The notes: generated by a model from the letters alone, not told the origin. A stretch of 64,000 nucleotides of DNA from Lithospermum erythrorhizon (GCA_019722365.1 JADFUC010000922.1:1-64000), one strand, 5' to 3'; positions 1-13,152 are shown, counted from the stretch's first letter. Numbers and translations: made by a program.

Positions 1-624
1 CTGTTGCTTCGTTCAGTTACGTATTGCTGCCAAGCTTTCTTTGGGATTGGCGATATCTAAGCGCACACGCCCACGAGGTGTGCTATATCCGGGCAGCGAC
101 TTGCGGTGAGGTAGAGTAGACTACCGTCATGCTTCTATAGAGTATCCATCAGCATGCTTTCCATGCTTGATCCTTGGTAACTTTTAGGTGAGTAGCCAAC
201 ATAGTTCTTTTATTTTTAGATGTTTCCAATCAAACTTCTTCATCATGTTCCTTGGCATAATCGGTTTGAGAGATGAAAATGCTATCTTCCATTTGATTGT
301 CTGGGAACCAGAAGTATGATTCTCCTTGTACTGTCAGATTACGCCTCCATTTGTTGACAATTTGTTTTACCAGGTGGTTTGACACCCCACCGAATACTAT
401 GTCATCAACATAGATTTAATTTACCATCATGGGATTCTTATCCTTTTTATGAATAATGTATTATCAACTCCCCCTCGAGTATATCCATTGTTGATCAAAA
501 ACAAGGTGGTCTCTCGTACACGAGCTTCCTTGAGACTTGCTTGAACCATAGAAACCTTTTTAGTTTATACACATGTTCTGGATTTTGGGCATCAATAAAT
601 CCTTTGGGTTGTTCGACATAGACC
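1..624 (-). pseudogene. Copia A reverse transcriptase, C-terminal half (degenerate)
   Basis: On the minus strand this matches the later part of copia RT. From 624 downward there is VYVEQPKGFIDAQNPEHVYK, then a YVDD catalytic box encoded at 401-412 and followed by IVFGG. Near 60-170 there is a degraded segment resembling the YRSMIGSLLYLTASRPDI region. Several frameshifts separate these blocks, so no continuous protein exists. The strand and domain order continue those of the fragment at 9676-10240, from which this piece was separated by the gypsy insertion. Confidence 0.85.
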
Positions 625-3453
625 TTAACGACCGCCCAATTCGGCCATGCAGTGAGAGTCATTAAAATCCGAACACCAGTCGCTGGCTTAGATGGGCGAC
701 TCGGTTTAAAAATACAATTAGTTTCATCCAAAATGTGATCTGAATTAAGTTTCCCAAATCAAAGCGGTTTTAAAATTTATAATCCATCGGTGATATCGAA
801 GCGACAAACCCCATATATATAGACACAACATATCCCAAAATAAAGTAATGCCGGCGAAGGCTGACGGATAATCACATCTTGTATCCACGAATACAAGAAA
901 ATGACAACGACCGACAAGGCTAAAGTTTCAAAAGGAAAAATACAACAATCAAAAGCAGATTGACAATAGCATCAAAAATCGGTTGTGAGGATCCTCTGCC
1001 GCTTGATGCTCACTGGCCACTGGAACAAAACTCCAGGCAACCTCTTGGCTGTTGGCCCGTCTGTCGACTTTGGCGCCGTGAAATGCCGCCCGATGCGAAA
1101 AGGGGGAGTGTAAGCCGAGGCTTAGTGAAAGCTTAACACGAGGGGAATTGAAAAGACTTACCATACGGAGCAGGTCGATCAATAATATAATGGTCAAATA
1201 TGAATAAAATACCATATATCCGGGACTACCTAAAAAGGTCATCTGGCTTGTAATTCATTAAGGAAATCTCGAGACATAATACATGAAGATATAATAGAAG
1301 GTTAATGACACACAATTTGAGAGAAAGAAATCAATAGACTTCGGCAGCGACTAAAACTCTAGTCATCGGAACCTCACATCTCTATTATCGCACGGTATAC
1401 CATCTACAATGCGTATACTCAATCCGTCTACCTGCGAGGAATGAATTGTCAGCAATCACCTCGCTTATACGCATTATAAGGCCAAAACGCACTTATACAC
1501 AAAGTATAAAGGCACGCACTTATACACAAAGTACAAGGCACATCGCACTCATACACTAAGTCACAAAGGCCTTGCGGCTCTTATACGCTAAGTATAAGGC
1601 ACGCGGCTCTTATACACTAAATTATAAGGCACAATACTATACCGTAGTATATCGACCATGCACACGGCAAAGTGATCAAAGACTCATACGCTCTTATCTC
1701 TCTTAGAAGTATAGGCCAAACCGCCGCAGCTATACCGTAGTATAGGGCCAGCCAAACTTGATACACACGGAAGCGATCAAAGAGAGTCATTACGCTCTTA
1801 TACCGAAGTATAAGGCCAAACGTAGCCTTACGTAGTATAAGGGCGATAGCGTCACATATCACAAGGAAGGAGAATCGCCTAATCACTAATCCCAATGGCA
1901 AGATTACTTTGATACTCAAGTCACCTCGAGTCATAGATAACTCCCAACCGTAAATACCGATAACCGGCTACTACACTCCCAGGCAATATCCGAGCCGCAG
2001 CGGCTAAAACATCGCAATAAATAAGTCAAACACAATCGCCAACAAGGCCACATAAATCATAAGTGCCGGCGAATACGAGAAATCATAAGTGCCGTATGAG
2101 GCCAATCGAGAAATATAAGTTGGGGAGTTATTTATTGCCTGCGTCACGATCTTTAACGCCCACGAGGAATATAATCACGTAATCATATAAAGAATTACAT
2201 GTATATCATTCTCACGTAATCATAACACAATGACATGTATATCATTCTCCATAATCATATCATAATAACATGTATATCATACTCACATAATCATATCAGC
2301 GATAAACATGTTCCATATGATTTAAAGTAAAAGTACGTAAGTAACACCCGTGAGATAAGTACTTTCGCTACTTCTTCACCTTAAAGACCTTAGCGAAAAA
2401 CAATCAAAGGTAACTGCTACTTTTCCACGATCAGCGCCTAAACAACACCCGAGAGAAGTATAATCAGGACCTACTACTATCACAGGCGTTCCTAGAAAGT
2501 CATCATAAACTCTTAGGGGAACTATCTCTAAGCAGTCCTAACATGGCGGATAAACTATCAATTATAATCCGCCGGACCCTTGATGATTCCCCGCTAAATT
2601 CCATCTTATCACTTTCTCATTACAAATGCGACTTATAAGTTATTCTAACTAATCATCAAGTCCATAATTAACAATCATACTCAGAAATATCAATTATAAC
2701 TTCGACTTAGATTTACTTTTGACATAACACCACTTTAATCAATTTTTAAATCACCAATTTAACATCTTAACAACTATAATAAAGGTCCCAATATAACCTC
2801 CCACACATTTTAAAATTCTTATAAAAATATCACGTATTAAAAGTCAGCGAAAACCTAAAAAGTCAACTCGACCATGCGTCCACCAAGCGATCTACAAATC
2901 ACGAATTCATAAACAAATCATTCGCGAGACCCATAACTTGACTAAGATTTATCCTGCAAATTCAATTATGGAAAAGTCAACTAAAGTCAACTATGTCAAA
3001 ACCCAAAAATATCTCGAAGACTTAAAATTTCTTACGCCTTTCGATAGAGAATGATGGGGAAAATGATATTCTCTGACGATCTTGAGTTTGGCGAAAACAA
3101 TCGAAATGGAAAATAAGAAATTTTTTAAGGGGAGGGGTGAATATTTCGGCCATAGCTTGAAAAAGATGATGATGAAGTGTTTGATAATGATGATGTGGAA
3201 GATAAGCATGACTAGATATTTAAAAACTTCGAGTCCGATTCGGTTTCGGTTAATTTGTCAGCTTATCGTACTTAAATCTCCACGAACCGATTCCAAAAGA
3301 TAAAAATATTCCATGGCAAAAACTACTAAATTATAAATGTAATTCGGCTAAGAATTTTCACGAAATAATATTATCGTGAGATTATTTAAAATATCCGAGG
3401 TCCCATGAGCCGAAAATTTAAATTTTTTTTTTTTAAGTAACGGAGTTATTACA
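625..3453 (-). repeat. G1 3' LTR (left copy)
   Basis: About 2.83 kb, repeated at 6962-9675. Long identical runs are separated by short clusters of mismatches and indels. The minus-strand start is TGTAATAAC at 3445-3453, the same start type as the solo LTRs at 56569 and 61423. It contains an array of hairpin-forming units at 1484-1860 and AAAGTCAAC-rich sequence near 2840-3000. A run of T lies at 3424-3434. Confidence 0.85.
1484..1860 (-). repeat. Hairpin-forming minisatellite in G1 3' LTR
   Basis: Roughly 30-50 bp degenerate units each carry CTTATAC, a 4-6 nt spacer and GTATAAG. The cleanest copy, at 1797-1814, has spacer CGAA on the plus strand, which is TTCG on the element's sense strand. 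Units vary in spacer (ACTAA, CGAA, CGTA) and several are degraded. The matching array in the other LTR is at about 7785-8040. Confidence 0.75.
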
Positions 3454-3559
3454 ATCACACACACACCTAATAAAAATTTCGACACCGAGAAATTTAACAA
3501 CCCTCAAACAATCAAGCGAGAACAATATAACACAAAAATCAAATATCGCTTAAAATAAA

Positions 3560-5110
3560 AGCAATACTAACTCCCACTCACAAAATCGATGGAGCCAGCT
3601 TCTCATCCCTACTTGACAACTGCGGTCTCTCAAATCTACTTCTCTTGAAATTCTAGATTCGATCCACAACCTTTGGTCGAACTCGTATGGTATCTCCCGT
3701 CAGCTACCCGACGTGAAACCCGACTCAATTTGTTTTTAAATCTACTCTCTGGGTCCTTTGATTTCCCGCTACACTCGGTGCATCACGGCTACTACATTTG
3801 CCTTCCTGGGTGGTACTCAATAGTCAAGTCATAATCTTGATAGAACTCCATCCACCTCCTGCGCCTCGGAATTCAAATCTGCAAATTCGGAAGATATTTG
3901 GCTTCTTGTGATCATTAAAAATACGGCATTTAACCCCATCACAGATAATGTCTCCACAACTGACGCCGCGACTATCGCCCTTGCTTAAAATCATGAGTGG
4001 ATAGTTAACACCGTGATTTCTCCGGCGTGAGCGTAAGCGTCCGCTTCCCGTGCGTGAGCAGCGCTTTGATCACGTGCGAGAAGCATCGCTATAAATCACG
4101 TAGCCTGGAACCCGAGGCCGGTGTCGCCAGCATTTGGAGCCGAAGTCAGCTTCCGCTTTGGTATCACAGGAAGCGGTCCTCCACGATCATCATCCCAAAT
4201 AAAGCGGAACCCCTTTAGGGGTCAACGTGGTCAATGGCGTCCTTGATCAAAGGGAAAAGAACTTGATGAATCTCCCTATAGAACCGGTAACCCCAAGAAC
4301 TCTAACCTCGGTCACAACTTTGTGGGAATGACCGATTCGCTGACCTCAGCTTACATTGGATCAACAAAAAATACCCTCGCTTGAAATAACATGACCCGGG
4401 GGATTTACTTCATGAGAACTCATTTGGAAAGCTTGGCATACAAGCTGGTGTTGTCTGAGGTCCCTCGGCCTGTCTGCCAGAAATGCCTCTCATGTTTCCT
4501 CACTCCCCTCTAGAATATATGAATCTCGTCAATGAATACCACCGCAAACTCGTCAGATACTCGAAACACCGGTTCATCAAATCCATAAAAGGTTGCGGTA
4601 CGTTTATCAATCGAATGGCATCACTATAAACTCATATGTCCATAACGAGATCGGAAAGCGATTTGGAATATCTGCCTGATCCTCAGTGATGATAACCGGA
4701 CCGCCGTCAATCTTCGAGAACACATGGCATCCGCTGACTGATCAAGCAAATCGTCAATTAAGGAAATGGGTTTCGGTTCTTAATGGTCAACATTGACTGC
4801 CTATAGTCAATGCCGCGGCCTCATTGAACCATCCTTCTTTTTCACAAACCTTGGTGCACGAGGAATAAACCGATTACAGTAGTCCCTTGTCCAACAACTC
4901 CTCTAACCCGAGTCCACAGCGATTCTATGATCGGCTGGAGCCGTCTGTGCGGTGGAGAAATTGGTGCCGTACCGGGAATAGCCTCAACTGTAAAATTCGA
5001 CCTCCGCACTACGGTGGCAACCCGGTAGTCCTCGGGAAAAACATCCTTGAACTCTCTAACAACCCATGTAATCCTCCAGTGCGTTTCTCTTACCACATTC
5101 AAATGTTAAC
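3560..5110 (-). pseudogene. G1 pol remnant: RT and RNase H, integrase not seen
   Basis: Read on the minus strand from about 5102, VVREFKDVFPED and VEAIPGTAPIS mark the start of a gypsy RT. Degraded continuation toward 4500 includes a catalytic-box remnant read as FIDE, where FIDD is expected. Weak RT/RNase H connection-like sequence lies at 4200-4400. A remnant of the VADALSR motif that ends RNase H is near 3790. No integrase zinc finger, D-D-E motifs or chromodomain is visible between there and the 3' LTR at 3453. Many stops and frameshifts are present. A Ty3/gypsy assignment is firm; a Tekay-like lineage is only inferred from LTR style. Confidence 0.75.
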
Positions 5111-6944
5111 TTGTATCAGAGACGATACACTTTCGAATCAATCTCACAGCCTCAGTCTTGATACAAAACTTCGAGCAAATCTTTACGTCTCCCACAAATC
5201 GGATATACGGTCTTCCCAGAGACACAAAAGTAATCTCTTTCGATGGCAATCAATAACGGCATGATGTTTGACGATCCGTACCCAGGAATGAGTCAAAATG
5301 AAAGCTCAAATGGAAGTAAATCAACAAACAACAAGCCCGACCACGAACAATCCAAAGGGCGGTCTACATATACCAATCTAACCCACTGGCCGGCCTCCCT
5401 ACCCAAGTGTCATAATCTCAAGTGGAGCAGAGGCAAAGCGCATACATCTGAGATAAGGCATAATAAAACTCACGAAACAAAAGAATCGTAGCCCGAATCA
5501 AACAACACCACAGCCTCGATATAAATACGAGGAAATAATGTACATCACCACTCTAGAAGTATCCTGCGCCTCCCCGATTATTATGCCAGTATGAATCTGG
5601 CCTCGACCCGGCTCATTTCGAGGCTGCTACCCAGCGGCAGCAGCTCCTCTCCCCGAGGTCCCTCTGAGGCTCATGCCCGGCCTCACGGCCGCTTAATCGA
5701 TACACGACTCCATAATAACCGCCTACGGCAGGCTGAACTGGTGCTGAAACCCCCCTCACGGGGAAGGCTGGGGTTGCTCAACCGCCAAATGTCACGAGCT
5801 GGCAGCATCGATACCATAGACCACCTGCCGGCTGATCGCGCTTACTTTTTGTGCCCAATCGGCCCAGCAGCGGTAACAACGGATACTGGACCCCGGAAGA
5901 CTACTCACAGGCCCGCCGGATCGCGAGCGCCCGCGTCTGAAGGAGTAGTAACATAACTTCCGGGCGGAATTGTCGAGCAAGTGACTGCACTTTGGGGCAG
6001 CTACTGTGGTCCGTCCTCCCTGCGAACTCTAGAGGCCAGGAGTGCAGGAATAGAAAGTCTCGGGGTGGCTATCACCGATCCCAGCTGCGCCTGCGGCTGC
6101 ACGCCAGCTCAGATTTCCATCTTCGAGACTTAATTCCTCACGACATGGAAACTAGTAAACTCCATCGGTGAGATGCAGTGATGTATCTCCGTCGATCCGT
6201 CCACAGATCTAAAGTGATCCTCTTCGCCTCTACGGATAAAACTATGTCGAGTAGTCGGCACAAATCAACTGAGCCATGCCATTACTCCTCAGCGACCTCG
6301 AGCCATGTGTCCATGAAATCGGCTCTCTCCAAGGCCGCCATGTGGGTCTCGAGCAATAATTACTCGGGAAGAGCTCAAGAAATGGCTCCCGGAAACATGA
6401 ACCTCCTACCATGATCGAGAGATGCACTGAAGTTCTCCCATGGAGTCACGGGCACCCATAAAGTAGAAGTCTATAAGTAGCAAAGCTTCCCTGCATCGCC
6501 CACAATCCCCATCGGCTAAAATCCACTTCATGTCCCGGATGAACTCAATAGCACGCTGCGGCGAACCCCACAACCCGGTGGATTCCTCTTGGCTCGATTA
6601 AAACAACACTGGAATTCGGCCCGCATTTAACCGACTACGCAGGCATTAGCGTACTCTCTGCGAGGTCTACCTCGACCTCCTCAGCGTACTCGGAGAAGGC
6701 GCCTCCGGTTTTCTTTGGTCCACGCTATACTCGTCAGCATTTATACCTACCGAGTACCGGCCTCCTGGCCCTACTCCGGGCACCTACTGTTCTACCTCGC
6801 CCTTTGCTCTAGGCCAGCATCTCAGCAGTCTGGAACAAAAAAGAAAAAACAGGACTTATACAAAAAAGACACCTCTTCTCGACTCAAAGAAGAAAACAAG
6901 TAGGCACACAGCCACACGGTCACGCCAAGTAACACAGAAACTAA
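5111..6944 (-). pseudogene. G1 gag/protease region, heavily degraded
   Basis: This stretch lies between the RT start and the primer-binding site, where gag and protease are expected. Minus-strand sequence at about 6290-6420 contains fragments like a retrotransposon gag core (SNYCSRPTW followed by a run rich in E, L and W), but no continuous frame. I could not find a clear CCHC knuckle or a DTGA protease motif. The gag assignment rests mainly on position. Open plus-strand stretches here are GC-rich shadows without homology that I recognise. Confidence 0.45.
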
Positions 6945-6957
6945 GCTCACGATACCA
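6945..6957 (-). other. G1 primer-binding site
   Basis: GCTCACGATACCA on the plus strand is close to the complement of TGGTATCAGAGC, the usual tRNA-Met primer site of plant LTR elements. It lies five bases from the LTR edge at 6962 and fixes the element's orientation. Confidence 0.7.
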
Positions 6958-6961
6958 AAAT

Positions 6962-9675
6962 TGCTTAACGCGACCATGCGAATTCGGCCGCCACGAGTGA
7001 GAGTCGTTTAAATCGGAACACGAGTCACCCGAGCCGATGAGCGACTCGGTTTAAAATACAATTAGTTTCGGCCAAAAATGTGATCACAATTAGAGTTTAA
7101 ATCAAAGCGAGTTTTTTAAAATTTATAATCCGTCGGTGATATGAAGCGACAAACCCCATATATATATACACGACATATCCCAAAACCAAAAGTAATGCGG
7201 CAAGGCTACAATGAATAATCGTCACGCTTATCTGAATACAAAATGACAACGGCCGACAAGGCTAAAGTTTCAAAAGGAAAAAGCCTACAACAATCAAAAG
7301 CGATTGACAACGCATCAAAAATCGGTGAGGATCTACGCGCCCCGATGCTTTCGCGCCACTTTCGAACAAAGCTATGACAATGCACTCTTGGGCTCTATTT
7401 GGCCGTCATCAGCGACATAAATGAAATACCGCCCAATGAAAAGGGTGTAAGCCGCGAGGAAGCAGAGTGAAGCATATCTGAGGGTAGACTTACATGCAGG
7501 CGAGTCGATCAATAATATAATAGTCAAATATGAATAAAATATAAATATCGGGACTACCTAAAAGGTCATACAACGTAATTCGTAGGAAATCTCGGACATA
7601 ATACATGAAGATATAATAGAAGGATCGACAAGCACACAATTTGAGAGAAAGAAATCGATAGACTTCAATGGCGACTAAAACTACAATTAAATACGAACCT
7701 CACCTACCATCGCGGTATACCATCCTCTAATCGCATATACTTTCAATCCGTCTACTGCGGGGATGGACTAATCAACAATCACCTCGCACTTATACACTAA
7801 GTATAAGGCACACCGCCGCTATACCGTAGTATAGAATTACGTCGGCCAATCGCAGCTTATGAAAGTGATCAAAGACTGCATACACATTTCTTGCATGCAG
7901 TATAAAGGCCAAACCGCCACCATATCTTGTGGTAGCATAGGGCCACACCGACAATGCCTGACAAGCTGATCAAAAGTCCTTACGCTCTTATACTAGAGAG
8001 TATAAGGCCAAACCGCACGTTATACCGTAGTATAGAGACTGATAGCGTCACACGTATCGCACCCAGGAAGGAGAGTCACCTAATCACTACTAATCCCATT
8101 GTTAGGATGCCCCACACGATACTCAAGTCACCTCAGAGTCATAGATAACTCACAACCATCACCTCTCAATAACCGGCTACTGCTCCCAGCTTGATATCCA
8201 AGCGCCACGGCTAAGCATCCTATGATCGTAAGTCAAACCATGATCGCCCGTGAGGCCACGAAATCATAAGTGCCGACAAGGCCCACGAGAAATCATAAGT
8301 GCGACAAGGCCACAAAAATCATAAGTGCGAAAGGCCACGAGAAATCGAGAAATATAAGTTGGGGAGTCGAGCTATTATTCTTTACACCTACCATGCAATC
8401 TTTAACGCAGCGATATATAATCACGTAATCATAACAATTACATGTATATCGTTTCTCGGTGAAATCATAACACAATGACATGTATATCATTCTCACATAA
8501 TCATATCATAATAACATGTATATCATTCTCACATAATCATATCACAATAACATATTCACCTGATTTAAAGTAAGAATGCGTAAGGTAACACCGGGTGAGA
8601 TAATCTTTCCTTTCTGTATTACCCATGAGCCTTAACAATCAATAGCTTGCTCTTTTCCACGATCTTCTAAACAACACCAGAGAGAAAGTATAATCAAGAC
8701 CTACTACTATACCGGCATTCTATAAGATGCACAACTTAACTCTTAGAGAACTATCTACAGTCTAACATGACGGATAAACTGTCAATTATAATCCCGCCGG
8801 ACACAACCCAATCGATTCCGCTAAATTCCATCTTATCTCGCTTTCTCATTTTAAATCGACTTATAAGTTATTCTAACTAATCATCAAAGTCCGCAATTAA
8901 CAATCTATACTCCGAAATATCAATTACTCTTCGACTTGGAATTTCCTTTTGACACTTAACTTACCCTTTAATCAATTTTAAATCACGATTTAACATCGCC
9001 AACAACATAATAAAGGTCCCAATATAACCTCTACACATTTAAAGTCTTATAAAATATCCACATAAAAGATCAACCAAAAACCTAAAAGTCAACTTCGTGT
9101 AACGTCTCCGGCTTGATCCTAAATCACAGGTCATCGCTCAAATAAATGTGAGACCATAACCATTTAATTTATCGCAAAATTCAATTATGAAAGGAGAGTC
9201 AACTAAAAGTCAAACTATGTCAAAACCCAAAATATCTCGAAGACTTGAAATTTCTTACCTTAACTCGAAGAGAATGATAAGGAGAAACGATATTCTAACC
9301 GATGCGAGTTTGGCGACAATCGAAGAGAGAAATGGGAAAATGAAATTTTTTAAAGGGGGAGGGGTAGATATTTCGGCCATAGCTTGAAAAAGATGATGAT
9401 AGAGTGTTTGTGTAGTGATGTGGAAGATAAGCATGACTAGATATTTAAAAACTCGAGAGTCAGATTCGGTTTCGGTTAATTTGTCCATTTATCGTACTTA
9501 AATCTCCACGAACCCGATTCTAAGATAAAATATTCCATGGCAAAAACTACTAAATTATAAATGTAATTCGGCTAAAAATTTTCTGAAATAATATTATCAT
9601 CGAGATTGTTAAAAATATCCCGGGTCCGCGCCCAGGCGAAAATTTAAATTTTTTTTTTTTCATAACGGGTTGTAC
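6962..9675 (-). repeat. G1 5' LTR (right copy)
   Basis: About 2.71 kb, colinear with 625-3453. Its left edge starts TGCTTAACG directly after the primer-binding site. Its right edge is near GTTGTA at 9669-9674, before the ggacc duplication. It carries a shorter version of the hairpin array (about 7785-8040; for example stems at 7987-8006). Confidence 0.85.
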
Positions 9676-11530
9676 GGACCTCTCTTGGACAATTCCATTA
9701 AAAGCACTCTTGACATCCATCTGAAAATTACGAATTTCAAAAGACATGCGATTGAGAGAAGTAAACGGATTGCTTCAGCTTTGGCTACGGTGCGAATGTC
9801 TTCAAAGTCAATACCTTGATACGTGTATAACGTATGACCAATCTAGCTTTGTTTCTATTAACATTCGGAGTCATCGTCTTATTCGTGAAGATCCACTTAG
9901 TACCAATAACATTGCATCGGAGGTCTCGGAACAAGTTCCATACATCGTTCTTATCAATGAATGAGAAATTTCTTCTTGCATAGCGATGATCGGTACTAAA
10001 TCCAAAGCTGATGCAGGCTTTCACGTCTTTTGGTTCCACCTTTGAGATGAAACATGTTTGTCCAAGCAACCCTGCCATTTTTCGATGAATCGACGGCGCA
10101 TCTTCCTCCTGAGTGGTTGTTCCTTGATCAAGTTCACCCAGTAGTATGTTACTTGAGGGTGATTCTTTTGAATGCAGCGGTGGTTCAATTTCGCTTTTCC
10201 TCCGTTTCCGGTATCATACGTCCGCCATTATCTTGGCTGAGTGATTGATGGTTTGACAATTTGGGGTGTCCTCTTGCCAAAATGTCTGATCACCCTTCCG
10301 TTTATAGATTTGGTTTCCGCAACCATGAGTTCGTTTTGTTATACTCTCAAAGCGCTGGTATTCACAGGTATCCTAAGAAGATTCGCCATTCGCTTGAACA
10401 TCAAATTTACCCGCACCGGTTCTCACTCGGCCAAGATGTAACACGTACTCTCAAAAACATGAAAGTAGTGTACATTCGGCTTCCTTCCTCTCCACAGTTC
10501 GCTAGGAGGTCGGATGAGTACCGATTACGGCGTAACCCGATTGTGGATGTGACATGCAGTGTGCCGGCCCTGCGAGAACTTTATGGGTAGATCCTTGGCA
10601 TGTAGCATGACTCTGGCCATTTCTTGAAGAGTTATGTTCTTCCTTTCCACAATCCCATTCTGTTGGGGAGTGATAGGTCGCGAGTATTTAATGTTTGATT
10701 CCCCGGCTTCACCCGCAAAATTTTGGGCTTTGTTATTCTCGAATTCTCTGATCGCTTGAATAACCAAGATGTTGGATTCCGCTTTCTGCGGATTTGTATA
10801 AAGCGAGCCTTTCTCCCAGCTATGCTCTCTACTTGCATGGGTCCCATTAAATCCATGTGTAGTAGTTCCCGAGAACCTCGTGGTGTCCGCTTTGTTATGT
10901 ATTGGTGTGACACCGGGTTTTGTGCCTATTGACACTCCCAGCGGACATTTTCCTTGACCACCAAATGTAGCGATCAGCGTCTGACATTTCTGGAAATAAG
11001 TTGTCGAATGTTGCGGTAGTTGGTGTGTCCAAGACGCTTGTGCCATAGCTCCGCATCTCCTTGAGTTTGACTGGTCAAGGCTCTGTGGCAAGGTGTCCAT
11101 AGATAACAGTTATCAGTGGATCTACTTCCCTGCATAATAAGGGTTGTTGTTTTGGTAAACTACGTTACGTAATATTTTGGTAAAGCGACCTTTAGGCCTT
11201 TATCACGAGAGTTGGCCTTTAATCTTGTAGGATTTGCGGTGGCCATACACCTTATGAGAACTTCTTAGAGATTAGGTAATCCTTCAACATTCGATTGCAC
11301 CTTTGCGATAATCTTGCCTTTTCCTCTCGTCAAAAGTGACAAAATCAGTCTTCACTTCCTTGATCTTTGGTAAGATTGGCTACATTCACACATTATATGT
11401 CTGGAAACGACCAACATCAGTACCATCCAGTCCATGCTGTGGCTTTGAGAGAAGTAAACACCACATTGCTCACCACAGAACCCTTCTTCACCCATTGCAT
11501 TCTTGAGGTAGGAGAATATAAAGCCGTCGC
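9676..11530 (-). pseudogene. Copia A pol remnant: protease, integrase, N-terminal RT
   Basis: Minus-strand domains in order are as follows. Protease-like sequence lies at about 11330-11440 (followed by IKEVKTDFVTF), with degraded GAG-pre-integrase below it. Integrase spans about 10525-11000 with HMDLMGPMQVESI and the PQQNGIVERKN block at 10635-10671, then MARVMLHAKDLPIKF. RT begins at about 10070 with NVIGTKWIFTNK and RNKARLV and continues to QMDVKSAF near 9715. Frames change several times. The RT is cut by the gypsy element and continues at 624. Confidence 0.85.
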
Positions 11531-13107
11531 ACCCACTTAAATTTTGCTTAACGGTAGGGTGCTATATGTCCCTTTTTCCCACAGTGATGGCATCTCCATA
11601 TTTGCTTCCTTTTGTGCAGACTTGGCTGGTTCGGCTAAGAACATCAGCACTCACTCTAAGTAGGTCGGTTTTGGTTTCATGATTGTATCCTATTCACAGA
11701 TTGTCACCACACTTTTCTTGAGATAGAATTTCATCAATATTGGGGTCTTTGGAATTATCATGTTTATTCCCACTTTGTCATTGCTTTCTACTTTGTTTTC
11801 GAATCGTGTTTTAATTTTGTTCTTCAATGTTTCTCACAATTCTTTGTTCCTTTTCAGGTAACTTCTTTCAATTTCTCGAGAGAGGTGTATGCCTTTGTTA
11901 ATGTGGACCGTTTGTCAAAAATGGCCGATAGTTTGTATCGACTCTTCTTGATAGGATTCTTCTCTTGCCGCTCATGTTGTCGAGGGTCCACGGTCATTTA
12001 ACCATCGGATTATTGTAGATTCTTGATCCTCATGAAATTTGTAAAGGCTACAAAATTATTAACCTCATTGTTTGCTTTCTTAACAACTTCGCCGGTCTGC
12101 CCAGCACCATTTGAGAAGTGGTATACTAGTTTTTTGAGCGCTTCTTCCACGTGGATTTGGACATTCCAGCTTGGATGACCAAAGCCTTCGCACTCCCTAC
12201 ATTGTATCCCCTTTTGTTGGATTACTATTCGTTTCCACCGTTACTTGATCCTCCGAATTTAGGGTTCTTAGCACTTTCTGTCGTTCAAATCGGTGAAAGC
12301 GTTCACGAATTGTTTCCCGAAAGGTTTCTTGTTGAACCTCTTTAGAGTTTTATTGAAATTTTTGCCCATTAAATTTGAACTTTCTTCCTCGTTTTACACA
12401 TATTTGATGTCTTCAGCTATTCCTCCACTTGATGATTCCAACATCCTCTAAAGTCATTCCCCATGATTATAACATTTCAATGATTCATGAAAATCGCTTA
12501 GTTGATAGATCGAGAGCTTCACCGATAGCGATGGCTGAGCAAACCTTTTAGGAAGAGAGTTCTTGAGTACTTTTCTAACGAGTTTTTTAAATTCTTCATC
12601 TTCCTTCTACCGAGGAAAAAAGACTTCGTTAAGCGAGGTCCTTTTATTTTGGAATTATAGGCCGTGGTTATCGTCCTCCTGCGTCTTGATTTTCCCACGT
12701 TCGGTGGTTAGGCTGTTGAAGTCTAGACATCACCTCACTTTCTAGAAAGTACCTTCATAGGCGATGCATAAGATTTCCCCTTTCCATTGGCCACCCAGGT
12801 AGAAGAGCTAATAAGTTTAAGCAGGTTAGGGACTTCTTGCACAAAAGATAGCATTCGATTAACAACATTCCCAAGGACAATTCTGCTTCTAAGATTGACC
12901 AGTTTTGTTCTTCTTTGATCACCGAACTCCTTCATCATTTGTTTTACGTGGGCTCCATCCAGCCCGATAAGAGCGACTTTCCGAGTACTCGTATCCAGCG
13001 TCGTAGAAGGCGGTCGTGTAGCTTTCCCGATAGGGGTAATTAGACCCGTCAAATTCGCGGAGGGGCAGTGATCGAACCGTTCTGAGGTTTCCCTTCCATT
13101 GGTTCAC
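11531..13107 (-). pseudogene. Copia A gag remnant with CCHC zinc knuckle
   Basis: The gag start is a minus-strand ATG at 13107. It reads MNQWKGNLRTVRSLPL then FDGSNYPY, the usual copia gag opening (a short leader, then DGSNYxYW). A CX2CX4HX4C-type knuckle is encoded at 11554-11598 (CHHCGKKGHIAPY), with the last cysteine lost or mis-called. The middle of gag (about 11900-12700) is too broken to follow. It lies just downstream of the primer-binding site, as expected for the first gene of the element. Confidence 0.8.
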
Positions 13108-13132
13108 ACAAAAGAATTCACTCTATGTAAGT

Positions 13133-13152
13133 GCCCGGCTACGATACCCGGT
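13133..13152 (-). other. Copia A primer-binding site (degraded)
   Basis: The plus strand here resembles the reverse complement of TGGTATCAGAGCC with two or three changes. It sits between gag and the LTR edge at about 13153, where a tRNA-Met primer site is expected. Confidence 0.55.

Larger units (their letters stand above)
625..9675 (-). mobile_element. Ty3/gypsy retrotransposon G1 with two LTRs
   Basis: The segments 625-3453 and 6962-9675 are long direct repeats of each other and flank a 3.5 kb internal region with minus-strand gypsy gag/pol remnants. A sequence resembling the reverse complement of a tRNA-Met primer-binding site lies at 6945-6957, next to the right LTR, so the element reads leftward and the right copy is the 5' LTR. 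The flanks agacc (620-624) and ggacc (9676-9680) are a near-perfect 5-bp target duplication. The element splits the copia A RT gene. Family size is usually larger; pol here appears to end after RNase H. Confidence 0.88.

Noticed and set aside
1484..1860. CRISPR-like repeat array
   Set aside because: The units are degenerate and palindromic, lack unique spacers of constant length, and lie inside a plant LTR that is duplicated elsewhere.
5591..5956. GC-rich plus-strand open frame of 121 codons as a gene
   Set aside because: It is antisense to the expected gag region of G1 and is low-complexity in G, P, R and S, with no recognisable domain.
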